The position numbers and the translations under genes are program-made. From Mesorhizobium amorphae (GTDB taxonomy: Bacteria; Pseudomonadota; Alphaproteobacteria; Rhizobiales; Rhizobiaceae), in contig NZ_JHQS01000008.1 of the NCBI RefSeq assembly GCF_014843845.1, positions 124,001-188,000 of the forward strand: a DNA stretch of 64,000 nucleotides. The letters run 5' to 3'. Below, in pieces: positions 17,630 through 26,480 of this stretch (its first letter is position 1; every line of letters starts with the position of its first letter). A model generated the notes under the pieces. It saw only the letters and a list, made by a program, of their open reading frames with translations. It made no database searches and was not told the origin of the DNA.

Positions 17630-19633
17630 TCAGATCGCGATCTTGCCGCCGCCCTGCTTGGTGATGGCGACCACCGACGGCCGCACCGGCATGTCGGGCT
17701 TGAAATCGGGCCAGCGGGTCGACAGGTCCTCATAGTAGGAGGGCCGACCGAAGGCTTCCCAGTCCTCGCCGCCGTCGCCCGGATGCTGGACGGCGACGAA
17801 AGCGGTCTGGTCGTCCGGCGCGAACAGCGGGCCGCACATTTCAGCGCCGATCGGCACACGGAAGAACAGCTTTGACGTCGCCCGCGCGGCACCTTCGGTG
17901 TCGACCGCCCACAGGCCGTCGGTGCGCCCGGTGGCCTTCGGACCCTGGCCATCGGTGGCGACCCAGAGGCGGCCGGCCGAATCGACGGCGCAATTGTCCG
18001 GCATGCCGAACCAGCCATTGGCGGTGGTCGCGGTCGAGAAGGTGGCGCCGACCTCGGCCACCGCGGGATCGCCGCATTTCAGCAGCACTTCCCACTTGCC
18101 CTTGGTGGCGGTGAAATCGCCGCCGTCCTCTGATATCTCGATGATATGGCCGAAGGCGTTTTCGGCGCGCGGGTTGGCGGCGTCGACCTGGTCGGCCTTG
18201 CGCTTGGAATTGTTGGTCAGCATGACATAGACCTTGCCGTTGACGGCATTGGGCTGGACGTCTTCAGGACGGTCCATCTTGGTGGCGCCGAGCAGGTCGG
18301 CGGCGCGGCGCGTCTCGATCAACACGTCGGCCTGGCTGGCAAAACCGTTTTCGGCGGTCAACGGACCCTGGCCGAAAACAATCGGCAGCCATTCGACCGA
18401 GCCGTCCTCAGCGAACTTGGCGACATGCAGCGTGCCGTCGTCGAGCAGGTTCATATTGGCGGCACGGTCGTTCGGGTTGAACGTGCCCTTGGTGACGAAT
18501 TTGTAGACATAGTCGAAGCGCTCGTCATCGCCGAGATAGAAGACGACGCGGCCATCCTTGGCGACGATCGATTCGGCGCCCTCATGCTTGAAGCGGCCCA
18601 TGGCGGTGCGCTTCCGCGGCGTCGAAGTTGGGTCGTTGACGTCGACCTCGACGATCCAGCCAAAGCGATTGGCCTCATTCGGTTCCTTGGCGAGGTCGAA
18701 ACGGTCATAGTGCGCGCCCCACTCATAGGCACCTTCGGGAATGCCGAGGCGCTTGTAGTTGGTGGCTTCCTTGTGGTCGGCCGGCAGTTCGCCGGAGAAA
18801 TAGCCGTGGATGTTTTCCTCGGCCATGACATAGGTGCCCCAGGGCGTGACGCCGCCGGCACAATTGTTGAAGGTGCCGATGACCTTGGTGCCGGACGGGT
18901 CGGCACTGGTCTTGAGGCGGTCATGGCCGGCGGCGGGGCCGGACAGCGCCATTTCGGTGTTGGAGCTGATGCGGCGGTTGAGCTTGCCGTCGCGCACGAC
19001 CTGCCATTTGCCGCCGTCCTTGCGGATCTCGACGATGGTGCCGCCGTGTGCTGCCATCTCGACATCGACCTGCTCCTTGCTGAGCGGTGCGACTTCGAGC
19101 GCCTTCTTGCCGTCCTTGTCGACGATTTTCACGATGCCCGGAAACATCAGGTGCGAGTTGGTGTATTCGTGGTTGACGACCAGCAGGCCGTGCTCGGCCG
19201 AGCCGTCGATCGGGATATAGCCGACATAGTCGTTGTTGTAGCCGAACTGTTTCAGCTGGGCCTCGGCCGACTGCTTCGTCGGGTCGAATTCAGGCGAATC
19301 GGCAAACAGCGGGTCGCCCCAGCGCAGCAGCACATCGGCATCGTAACCGGGTGCTACGTGATGCTTGTCGTCGATACCGGCTTCGAGCTCGTCGAAGGAG
19401 AAGGCCGAACCTTCGGCGGCGCGGGCATTGTCGGCGCTGACCAATGCCAGTGGGCTGACGGTGGCGGCAATGGCCGAGACGGCGAGCGAACCTTTCAGAA
19501 AACCGCGGCGCGAGAAGCGCGAGGCTATGATCTCGCCCATGGTGCGGTTGTCGGTAGGGTTGGTGGCCGGGCCGTCATTTTCCTCGAGCAGGCTGGTGCG
19601 GAAACGGGCGTCGGGGGAGCGATGGTCGGTCAT
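17630..19633 (-). CDS. phoX: PhoX-family alkaline phosphatase, Tat-exported
   Basis: A 667-residue phosphatase of the PhoX (DUF839) family that releases phosphate from organic phosphoesters outside the cytoplasm, using Ca and Fe. The twin-arginine signal is SRRGFLKGS with Arg42-Arg43, followed by a hydrophobic run and cleavage near ARAAEG. Conserved family segments include LLVVNHEYTN, FNNCAGGVTPWGTYVMAEEN, NRFGWIVEVD and FGMPDNCAVDSAGRLWV. The length fits the family. A PhoB-box-like site lies 68 bp upstream, so induction by phosphate starvation is likely. It is transcribed alone. Confidence 0.93.
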   Translation of the reverse strand: MTDHRSPDARFRTSLLEENDGPATNPTDNRTMGEIIASRFSRRGFLKGSLAVSAIAATVSPLALVSADNARAAEGSAFSFDELEAGIDDKHHVAPGYDADVLLRWGDPLFADSPEFDPTKQSAEAQLKQFGYNNDYVGYIPIDGSAEHGLLVVNHEYTNSHLMFPGIVKIVDKDGKKALEVAPLSKEQVDVEMAAHGGTIVEIRKDGGKWQVVRDGKLNRRISSNTEMALSGPAAGHDRLKTSADPSGTKVIGTFNNCAGGVTPWGTYVMAEENIHGYFSGELPADHKEATNYKRLGIPEGAYEWGAHYDRFDLAKEPNEANRFGWIVEVDVNDPTSTPRKRTAMGRFKHEGAESIVAKDGRVVFYLGDDERFDYVYKFVTKGTFNPNDRAANMNLLDDGTLHVAKFAEDGSVEWLPIVFGQGPLTAENGFASQADVLIETRRAADLLGATKMDRPEDVQPNAVNGKVYVMLTNNSKRKADQVDAANPRAENAFGHIIEISEDGGDFTATKGKWEVLLKCGDPAVAEVGATFSTATTANGWFGMPDNCAVDSAGRLWVATDGQGPKATGRTDGLWAVDTEGAARATSKLFFRVPIGAEMCGPLFAPDDQTAFVAVQHPGDGGEDWEAFGRPSYYEDLSTRWPDFKPDMPVRPSVVAITKQGGGKIAI

Positions 19634-19700
19634 GAGACTTGCCTCTGGCTTTTTGGAGTGGCTGGAGCATGGGTACCTGTTCGACCCTTACAGTCGGCTG

Positions 19701-19718
19701 ATCACACTTTCGTGACAT
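19701..19718 (-). promoter_or_regulatory. Pho-box-like site upstream of phoX
   Basis: On the minus strand the site reads ATGTCACGAAAGTGTGAT: two TGTCAT-like half-sites (TGTCAC and TGTGAT) repeated at the 11-base spacing of PhoB boxes. It ends 68 bp before the phoX start codon. Confidence 0.5.
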
Positions 19719-19827
19719 TGTAAGCCGGTTTCAATCACCAGCCGGACCTTGGTGCGATGGACGTTGCTTGACGTCCCAGCACGCTTCGGAAACAAGGGCT
19801 GCCACAAGCGTCATTCAGGGGCAAAAA

Positions 19828-20169
19828 GTGAGTCTTTCCGGATTACTTCAGCTCGGCATTTCGACCGTGATCTTCCTCTTGGCGGCAACGGCGGCCAAGC
19901 AATGGGGGCTGGCGCCGAGCCTGGGCAAGATCGTGGTGACGCTGGCGCTCTATTCGCTGGGCAATCTTATCATGCTGAGATTGATCCGAGAATTCGGCAT
20001 GTCGGTGTCGTTCAGCCTGTCGGCGGTGATCCAACTGGTGTCGGTCAATGTCGTGGCGCTGGTGTTCTTCGGCGAACGCGTCAACGCGCTGCAGGCGACC
20101 GGCATCGTGCTGGCGGTCGCGGCGGTGGCGCTGATCATGCTCGGGCCCTATCTGCAAACGCGCCTCTAG
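19828..20169 (+). CDS. Small DMT-superfamily (EamA/SMR-like) membrane protein
   Basis: A 113-residue protein with four hydrophobic helices; the ending VNVVALVFFGERVNALQATGIVLAVAAVALIMLG is the second half of an EamA repeat. The GTG at 19828 is preferred because CAGGGG lies six bases upstream and the first helix follows directly; a TTG at 19768 would add 20 polar residues. Small DMT proteins act as dimers, for example as undecaprenyl-phosphate-sugar flippase subunits or drug exporters. The PAP2 phosphatase gene begins nine bases after its stop, suggesting a joint role in lipid or isoprenoid-phosphate handling. Confidence 0.75.
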   Translation: MSLSGLLQLGISTVIFLLAATAAKQWGLAPSLGKIVVTLALYSLGNLIMLRLIREFGMSVSFSLSAVIQLVSVNVVALVFFGERVNALQATGIVLAVAAVALIMLGPYLQTRL

Positions 20170-20178
20170 CGAGACCCG

Positions 20179-20880
20179 ATGAAGACCTTCGCTCGCACGC
20201 TGCTCAACCGCATCGAATTCCCGGTCCTGCTGGCCGGCCTGGTGATCGCCAGCGGGCTGTGGGGGTTCGAGGAATTGATGGAGGTGGCGCGGGCGAGCAC
20301 GCCGCACGCTTTCGACACCGAAATCCTGCTCGCCTTCCGCAAGGCGGGCCAACCCGACAGCCCGATCGGGCCGCCGTGGCTGGAAGGGGCGATGCGTGAC
20401 ATCACCAGCCTCGGCAGCGCCAGTGTGCTGGTGCTGATCACGGCAGCGGTGATCGTCTATCTCTTGATGATCCGCAGGCCGGCAACGGCGCTGCTGATCT
20501 TCGTCGCCGTGGCCGGCGGCGAGGTGTTGTCCAGCCTGCTGAAGGCCGGCATCGATCGGCCGCGGCCGGATCTCGTCTCGCATCTCGTCAACGAGACGTC
20601 GTTCTCATTCCCGAGCGGCCACGCCATGCTGTCGGCGGTGACCTATCTGACGCTCGGCTCGCTGGCGGCCCGCTTCCTGCATGGACGGACGACGAAGATC
20701 TTTGTGCTCTGCCTCGCGGTGCTGACCACCGTGCTGGTTGGCATCAGTCGCGTCTATCTCGGCGTCCACTGGCCCTCCGACGTGCTGGCCGGCTGGTGCG
20801 CCGGCTTCGCCTGGGCCATGCTGTGCTGGCTGGTGGCGCGCGTGCTGCAGCGGCGCAAAGCGGTGACGGATAGCGAATGA
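20179..20880 (+). CDS. PAP2-superfamily membrane phosphatase
   Basis: A 233-residue integral membrane lipid phosphatase. All three catalytic motifs are present: KAGIDRPRP near residue 124 (KX6RP), FPSGHAM near 144 (PSGH) and SRVYLGVHWPSDVLAG near 190 (SRX5HX3D). About six membrane segments surround them. Family substrates include undecaprenyl pyrophosphate, phosphatidic acid and phosphatidylglycerol phosphate. It is translated from the same transcript as the preceding small DMT protein. Confidence 0.9.
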   Translation: MKTFARTLLNRIEFPVLLAGLVIASGLWGFEELMEVARASTPHAFDTEILLAFRKAGQPDSPIGPPWLEGAMRDITSLGSASVLVLITAAVIVYLLMIRRPATALLIFVAVAGGEVLSSLLKAGIDRPRPDLVSHLVNETSFSFPSGHAMLSAVTYLTLGSLAARFLHGRTTKIFVLCLAVLTTVLVGISRVYLGVHWPSDVLAGWCAGFAWAMLCWLVARVLQRRKAVTDSE

Positions 20881-20883
20881 CCC

Positions 20884-20920
20884 ATGTTTCATCTGTTTAT
20901 AATGATGCTTGAAACATCAT
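20884..20920 (+). promoter_or_regulatory. Promoter with nested inverted repeats before the XRE-SulP pair
   Basis: ATGTTTCA (20884-20891) pairs with TGAAACAT (20910-20917), and ATGATG-N7-CATCAT lies at 20902-20920. A TATAAT hexamer at 20898-20903 falls inside. Plausibly the autoregulatory site of the downstream XRE protein. Confidence 0.4.
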
Positions 20921-20971
20921 GATCCTTATATTATCCATTGACACTGCAGACTCAGACAAGGGTTCTGGCCG

Positions 20972-21238
20972 ATGATCACCGCCGCGCAGATGCGCGCCGC
21001 AAGGGCGCTGGCCGGCATCGATCAGAAGACGCTGGCCGAGCGCGCCGGGGTTTCGCTTCCGACCATCCAGCGCATGGAAGCGAGCGACGGCGTCGTCAGG
21101 GGCGTGGTCGACACGCTGATGAAGGTCATCCAGGCCCTCGACGAGGCCGGGGTGGAGCTGATCGGCGAGAACCAGGCCAGCGAGCGCGGCGGCAGGGGCG
21201 TACGCCTCAAGCCAGCGCCGCAGAACCCACAGAACTGA
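20972..21238 (+). CDS. XRE-family helix-turn-helix regulator
   Basis: An 88-residue DNA-binding protein consisting of one HTH (QMRAARALAGIDQKTLAERA then GVSLPTIQRMEAS, residues about 6-40) and a short basic tail. It has no ligand domain. It lies 79 bp before the SulP gene on the same strand and after a palindrome-rich promoter, so it may control that transporter and itself. Confidence 0.85.
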   Translation: MITAAQMRAARALAGIDQKTLAERAGVSLPTIQRMEASDGVVRGVVDTLMKVIQALDEAGVELIGENQASERGGRGVRLKPAPQNPQN

Positions 21239-21317
21239 GCCCGCAAGAAAGTCGCGACGGCGACCGCCGACATCCTGCCGACGATCCCCGCCGCCTCCGA
21301 GACGCGGAAGGCAGTCC

Positions 21318-23021
21318 ATGGATCAGATCCGGCGGGAGACGCATCAACCGGTACGGCCAACTTTCTCTGAACTGTTCACGCCCAAACTGGTGACGGTGCT
21401 GCGCGAGGGCTACACGCTCGAGCACTTCAGGGCCGATGCCATCGCCGGGTTGACCGTCGCCATCGTGGCGCTGCCGCTGTCGATGGCGATCGCCATTGCC
21501 TCGGGCGTGACGCCGGAGCGCGGCCTCTACACCTCGATCGTCGGCGGCTTCATCATCTCGGCGCTCGGCGGCAGCCGCTTCCAGATCGGCGGGCCGGCCG
21601 GTGCCTTCATCGTGCTGGTGGCGGCGACCACGGCGCGGGTCGGTGTCGACGGGCTGCTGCTGGCGACGATGATGGCCGGCATCTTCCTGCTCGTCATCGG
21701 CTATCTGAGGCTCGGCACCTACATCAAGTTCATCCCCTATCCGGTGACCGTCGGCTTCACCGCCGGCATCGCCGTCATCATCTTTTCCGGCCAGATCGTC
21801 GAACTGTTTGGGCTGAAGCTTGCCGGCAAGGAACCCGGGCCATTGGTGCCGAAGCTGATGGCAGTCGGCGAGGCGGCCGGCACGATCAACCTCTCAGCGA
21901 CCTTCGTGGCGGTGCTGACCATCGTGGCCATCGCCTTGCTGAAGCGCTGGCGTCCGAAATGGCCGGCGATGCTGATCGCCATCGGGCTCGCCTCGGTCAT
22001 CGTGGCGCTGCTTTCGCTGCCGGCCGAGACGATCGGCAGCCGCTTCGGCGGCATCCCGCGCAGCCTGCAAATGCCGTCCCTCCCGCCGGTGAGCCTCGAC
22101 AGGATGATCGACGTGCTGCCGGACGCCATCGCCTTTGCGCTGCTCGGCGCGATCGAATCGCTGCTGTCGGCCGTGGTCGCCGACGGCATGACAGGACGGC
22201 GGCATCGCTCCAACTGCGAGCTGGTGGCGCAAGGTTTTGCCAACATCGCATCCAGCCTGTTCGGCGGCATCTGCGCCACCGGCACCATTGCCCGCACCGC
22301 CACCAATGTACGAGCCGGCGCGCACGGGCCGGTGGCCGGCATGATCCATGCGGTGATCCTGCTCGTGCTGATGCTGGTGGCGGCACCTTTAGCCAGCTAC
22401 ATCCCGCTCGCCGCGCTGGCCGGCGTGCTGGCGGTGGTGTGCTGGAACATGGTCGAGAAGCAAGCCTTCGCCACACTGCTGCGCACGTCGCGCGGCGACG
22501 CGCTGGTGCTGCTGGCGACCTTCCTGATCGTCGTCTTCCGCGATCTCACCGAAGGCATCGTCGTCGGCTTCGTGCTGGGCTCGATCCTGTTCATCGACCG
22601 CATGGCCAAGAGCATTGCGGTCGAGGCCGATCAATCGCTGGTGCCGGAGGACATGGCCGACAGCGCCAGCACCTATGATTCCAGCGAGGCCAGCGATGCC
22701 GATACCGTCGTCTACCGGATCTCGGGCGCCTTCTTCTTCGGCGCCGCTTCGACCGTCGGCACGGTGCTGGACCGCATCGCCGATCAACGCAAGAACTTCA
22801 TCCTCGACTGCTCGGCGGTGCCGTTCTTCGATTCGACGGCGGCCAATGTCATCGAGGGCGCGGCCCACAAGGCCAGGCGCGCCGGCGTGCGCTTCATCAT
22901 CGCCGGCGCTTCGCCGCAGACAAGGCGCATGCTGATCAACCACGGCGTCAAGCGGCCGCTGGTGACCTACGCCGCCTCGATCCGGGACGCGCGGGCGCAG
23001 TTGGCCGGGAACCGAGAGTAG
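21318..23021 (+). CDS. SulP-family anion transporter with STAS domain
   Basis: A 567-residue inner-membrane anion transporter. The first 400 or so residues form the SulP membrane domain with the signature GLYTSIVGGFIISALGGSRF near 73-92 and GPAGAF just after. The STAS domain occupies roughly 460-565, with the switch serine in FFDSTAANVIEG. A Ser/Asp-rich linker (ADSASTYDSSEASDADT) joins them. Substrates in this family are sulfate, bicarbonate or dicarboxylates; none can be chosen here. No carbonic anhydrase gene is adjacent. Confidence 0.92.
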   Translation: MDQIRRETHQPVRPTFSELFTPKLVTVLREGYTLEHFRADAIAGLTVAIVALPLSMAIAIASGVTPERGLYTSIVGGFIISALGGSRFQIGGPAGAFIVLVAATTARVGVDGLLLATMMAGIFLLVIGYLRLGTYIKFIPYPVTVGFTAGIAVIIFSGQIVELFGLKLAGKEPGPLVPKLMAVGEAAGTINLSATFVAVLTIVAIALLKRWRPKWPAMLIAIGLASVIVALLSLPAETIGSRFGGIPRSLQMPSLPPVSLDRMIDVLPDAIAFALLGAIESLLSAVVADGMTGRRHRSNCELVAQGFANIASSLFGGICATGTIARTATNVRAGAHGPVAGMIHAVILLVLMLVAAPLASYIPLAALAGVLAVVCWNMVEKQAFATLLRTSRGDALVLLATFLIVVFRDLTEGIVVGFVLGSILFIDRMAKSIAVEADQSLVPEDMADSASTYDSSEASDADTVVYRISGAFFFGAASTVGTVLDRIADQRKNFILDCSAVPFFDSTAANVIEGAAHKARRAGVRFIIAGASPQTRRMLINHGVKRPLVTYAASIRDARAQLAGNRE

Positions 23022-23239
23022 CGAGCAAGATTTGCCGGTCGGTGGTCACCTTGTCAGTGCAAGGATGTTCGCCTGTTGAACGTCAACCTTTGACCCCAAG
23101 CCGACCTACGTCTTCCACCACGCGAACGGCGGCTTTGCGCCTACATGTCGACCCTAGGACCAGCTTGGCCGCTTCCTGAAAGCAGACATTGTCCTGCGAC
23201 TACACTAGAGGTCCTGATAGCGCCAGCACTGAACCTCCA

Positions 23240-24163
23240 CTACGCATCTGGTCGGTCGGCGAAAACATCGCACATATGCTCAAAGGCTCGCGCGACGGCG
23301 AGACGGGGTGGGGCGACCGCTGGGTCCTGCTCGGCTTCGACCACGAGCCACCCGCCATAGCCTTGATCCCTGACAAAGCGGGCAATTGGGACGAAGTCTA
23401 CGATCCCATCTCCCGGCACTGTGAATACTCCCCTGCGCACACCGGCATTGAAGCTCAGATCGCCGGTACGGACTTCTTCCAGAACCGGCCTGCGGATATC
23501 CTTGAGGTGGATATGGTTGATACGGTCTCCAAAGCGCTCGATCAGTCGGACGTAGTCAAAGCCGGCTGCCACGGCGTGACCGGTGTCAAGCAGCAAGCCT
23601 GTCTCTGGTCCCACTTTGTCGAAGATTCCCGAGATCTCGTCGAATGTCTCGGCAACCATCATCAGATGATGATGGTACGCAAGTTTAAGATTGTACTCCT
23701 CGGCAAGACGCTTCGCGAACTCGGTCAACCGCGCAGCATACGCAGCCATGTCTGCCTTCGGCATGATTACTCGCTTTGACATCGGAACATCGAGCGGCGA
23801 TCCCGGCGTCATCATCGCGACCTCGCCGTAAACCATCACTTTGCAATCCATCGCGTGCAGGAGGCCGGCATGGCTGGCGACCGCTTCCATTTCTTCGCCA
23901 ACGCCATGTTCAGCTAGTTTTCCCGAATGCCAGCCGGACGCCAGGGCGAGACCATGGCTAGCAAGCAGCGGGCTCAAGGTGTTTGCATCTCGCGGAAACT
24001 TTCGCCCGAGCTCCACGCCATGATATCCAGCGTCGGCGGCGTCACGCAGGCAGGTTTCCAGCGGTATATCCGCGCCAAGGTCTTCAAGAACGTCGTTCGC
24101 CCAGGACAGCGGACTGACGGCTAGTCGCACGTCGGGCGGCAGCAAGATATCAATCTGGGTCAT
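23240..24163 (-). CDS. IolE-like TIM-barrel dehydratase (inosose dehydratase family)
   Basis: A 307-residue xylose-isomerase-like TIM-barrel enzyme resembling myo-inosose-2 dehydratase (IolE), which dehydrates 2-keto-myo-inositol. Metal and substrate motifs visible are KLAYHHHLMMVAE, LLLDTGHAVAAG, INHIHLKDIRRP and WLVVEAEQDPAV. The start at 24163 (MTQIDILLPP) is preferred over longer options upstream. It is followed on the left by 218 bp without a gene and lies just downstream of the LacI regulator on the same strand. With the divergent ABC importer and dehydrogenase it forms a catabolic module for a cyclitol or a related sugar. Confidence 0.85.
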   Translation of the reverse strand: MTQIDILLPPDVRLAVSPLSWANDVLEDLGADIPLETCLRDAADAGYHGVELGRKFPRDANTLSPLLASHGLALASGWHSGKLAEHGVGEEMEAVASHAGLLHAMDCKVMVYGEVAMMTPGSPLDVPMSKRVIMPKADMAAYAARLTEFAKRLAEEYNLKLAYHHHLMMVAETFDEISGIFDKVGPETGLLLDTGHAVAAGFDYVRLIERFGDRINHIHLKDIRRPVLEEVRTGDLSFNAGVRRGVFTVPGDGIVDFVPIARFVRDQGYGGWLVVEAEQDPAVAPPRLAVARAFEHMCDVFADRPDA

Positions 24164-24250
24164 TGCATTCCCTGCATAATGTTCGATTGGAACTGAGAGG
24201 CCTCGGCAGGACAACGTTCGCCGTGTCCCCGATTGGCTCTGAGAAGTGGC

Positions 24251-25246
24251 TCAGGCAGAATTCCTGACGATGAGCTTTCCCGGCAGTGTGACAGTCTCAG
24301 GGGGCAGCCGCCCGGTTATCATCTCGATGACAACCTCAACCATTTCGTCCTTCGGCTGCTCGTATGTGGAAAGGCCATAGACCGATGCTCCGCCCAGCTC
24401 GTAATTGTCGAAGCCGATGACGGCCATGTCCTGCGGCACACGCAAGCCAAACTGCCCGCGGATTTCGTCAAGCGCGCCGATGGCCAGGATGTCGTTCTCG
24501 CACATGAGGACGTCGACCCTATCCTTGGCGTCCGTATTCTGAAGATAGTGGCGAACGGATTCTGCTCCGGCCTGCGCGCTATACCTTTCCGCCGATATCA
24601 CCGCGGTCTCGTCTACACCCTTCTGTTTCCAGAAATCGATGAAATGATGCCGGCGCCTGAGCGCCGTGGAGAGGGCCGGCGCCCCAGCCATGAAGCCCGG
24701 ACGCCGGTATCCCTTTTCATAAAGATGATCGACGATCTCCTTCAATGCCAGCTCGGCGTCACAGACAACGGCAGGCACGCCATCGATCTGGCTGTCCCTT
24801 GCCAGCACGAACATCGGCGGCATGCTCCGGCCCAGCCGCCTGTCATTCAACGTTTCGCTGCGAAAAGCAGTGCCGAACATGATGATGGCATCGACCTGGC
24901 GCTGATCCGCGTTGAGCAGGGCACGCACATGATCGAAGTGATTGTTGATGTTGATCAGCATGGCGACCAGCCCTTCAGCCTGCAGCCGATCGGTCAAAGT
25001 CTCCAGGAAGGGCAACTTCTGAGGGTTGGCAAAGTCGTCGACGAAGACCGCCACCTGATGCGTGAGATTGGTGGCCAAGCTGCGGGCGAGGAGGTTCGGC
25101 GAGTAGTTAAGCGCCGCTGCAGCCTGCAGAACCCTACGTTTGCTCTCCTCGGTAATCGATGCGCCCGGCGTGAACGCACGGATAACTGTCCATTTTGAGA
25201 CGCCGGCCGCATCTGCCACGTTCTTCGCCGTTGCCCGCCTTCTCAT
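24251..25246 (-). CDS. LacI-family transcriptional regulator
   Basis: A 331-residue repressor: HTH with TAKNVADAAGVSKWTVIRAF at residues 5-24 and hinge helix SPNLLARSLA, followed by a periplasmic-binding-protein-like ligand domain. The recognition helix has KWTVIRAF instead of the usual TVSRVLN, so its operator should differ from classical ones. The ATG at 25246 follows GGAGG on the minus strand; longer starts would run into the promoter region. It is divergent from the ABC importer and almost certainly binds the paired CCGG-centred operators at 25337-25375. Confidence 0.93.
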   Translation of the reverse strand: MRRRATAKNVADAAGVSKWTVIRAFTPGASITEESKRRVLQAAAALNYSPNLLARSLATNLTHQVAVFVDDFANPQKLPFLETLTDRLQAEGLVAMLININNHFDHVRALLNADQRQVDAIIMFGTAFRSETLNDRRLGRSMPPMFVLARDSQIDGVPAVVCDAELALKEIVDHLYEKGYRRPGFMAGAPALSTALRRRHHFIDFWKQKGVDETAVISAERYSAQAGAESVRHYLQNTDAKDRVDVLMCENDILAIGALDEIRGQFGLRVPQDMAVIGFDNYELGGASVYGLSTYEQPKDEMVEVVIEMITGRLPPETVTLPGKLIVRNSA

Positions 25247-25302
25247 GAAGCCTCCACAAAATGAAACGTCCATTCCATTTTCTGATTCCGTGAAATGAAC
25301 GC

Positions 25303-25375
25303 TTGCTTTTAGCGTATCAAAAGCTATGATGCACGCGTTTGCACCCGGTAGCAAACACTTTTGCACCCGGTAGCA
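25303..25375 (+). promoter_or_regulatory. Promoter and twin LacI-type operators of the ABC operon
   Basis: A promoter TTGCTT (25303-25308), 16 bases, TATGAT (25325-25330) is followed at once by two identical 16-mers TTTGCACCCGGTAGCA (25338-25353 and 25360-25375), 22 bp apart. Their core TGC-N2-CCGG-N2-GCA is a CCGG-centred pseudo-palindrome typical of LacI operators. Placement over the transcription start implies repression. Confidence 0.75.
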
Positions 25376-25424
25376 TTCGCTTTTTTGCCGCCTCAGGAGG
25401 AGACGGCAACGTTAGGAGGAGCAG

Positions 25425-26375
25425 ATGAAATCCATTCTAAAGAGACTCGCAGTCGGTGCCGTCATCCTCGGTGCAGCAGCTTCAGTGGCCATCAGCGCCA
25501 GAGCTGAGGATATTTCCATCATCGCGGTCACCCACGGACAGGCGTCAGATCCATTCTGGTCCATCGTGAAGAACGGGATGATGCAGGCCGGGAAGGACAG
25601 CAATGTCAAAGTCGACTATCGGGCTCCGGAAACCTTCGACATGGTGGCAATGGGCCAACTGATCGAGGCTGCCGCTAATCAGAAGCCTGCCGGCATCGTC
25701 ATCTCGGACCCTGACCCGGATGCGCTCGGTCCGGCAATCGAGAAGGCTGTCGCGGCCGGCATTCCGGTGATTTCGATGAATTCAGGCATCTCGGCGGCAG
25801 AGAAGCTCGGCATCAAGCTGCATGTTGGTCAGGACGAAGGCCCAGCGGGCATCAAGGTCGGCGAGAAATTGAAATCCCTCGGCCTGAAGCACGTTCTCTG
25901 CGTCAACCAGGAAGTGGGCAATGCCGCTCTCGACCAGCGTTGCGCCGGCACCGAAAAGGGTTTTGAGGGCGGCAAGGTGACCGTGCTGCCGACATCGGCC
26001 GATCCGGCCGAAATCGAAGCGAAGATCCAGGCCGCACTCACATCCGATCCGTCGATCGACGTGGTGCTCGGTCTCTCGGCCCCGCTCGTCGGCGAGCCTG
26101 CGGTCGCAGTCGTCGAGAAGATGGGCGTCGGCGACAAGGTGAAGGTAGCCTCCTATGACCTGTCGGCGGGCTTCCTGAAGGCGGTTGCCGACGGCAAGGC
26201 TTTGTTCGCGGTCGATCAGCAGCCCTACCTGCAAGGCTATCTGCCGGTGACGTTCCTCGCGCTCTATGCCCGCTACGGTACGATCCCCGCTGGCAATGTG
26301 CCCTCCGGTCCGAGCTTCGTCGAGAAGGACACGGCCGCTTCCGTCATTGAGAAATCCTCCCAGGGCATCCGCTAA
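25425..26375 (+). CDS. Sugar ABC transporter, periplasmic binding protein (RbsB type)
   Basis: A 316-residue exported binding protein with a signal peptide ending near AISARAEDI. The fold is the type I sugar-binding family, shown by IIAVTHGQASDPFWSIVKNG near the mature start and PAGIVISDPDPDALGPAIEK. AGGAGGAG lies eight bases before the ATG. It is the first gene of the LacI-controlled operon, with the permease 105 bp downstream. The ligand is unknown; the enzymes nearby suggest a cyclitol or sugar. Confidence 0.93.
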   Translation: MKSILKRLAVGAVILGAAASVAISARAEDISIIAVTHGQASDPFWSIVKNGMMQAGKDSNVKVDYRAPETFDMVAMGQLIEAAANQKPAGIVISDPDPDALGPAIEKAVAAGIPVISMNSGISAAEKLGIKLHVGQDEGPAGIKVGEKLKSLGLKHVLCVNQEVGNAALDQRCAGTEKGFEGGKVTVLPTSADPAEIEAKIQAALTSDPSIDVVLGLSAPLVGEPAVAVVEKMGVGDKVKVASYDLSAGFLKAVADGKALFAVDQQPYLQGYLPVTFLALYARYGTIPAGNVPSGPSFVEKDTAASVIEKSSQGIR

Positions 26376-26480
26376 GGAGAGCCGGGCGGTCCTCACTTCG
26401 GCGGGGACCGCTCAATCTTCGTGCAGGACCGGAAGACCGCGTCTGTACGGCTTGAGCTTGATAAAAATCGGGAGGAAACA

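Noticed and set aside
23189..23779. 196-codon plus-strand frame over the IolE-like gene
   Set aside because: It is antisense to a complete TIM-barrel enzyme with conserved metal motifs and shows no family features.
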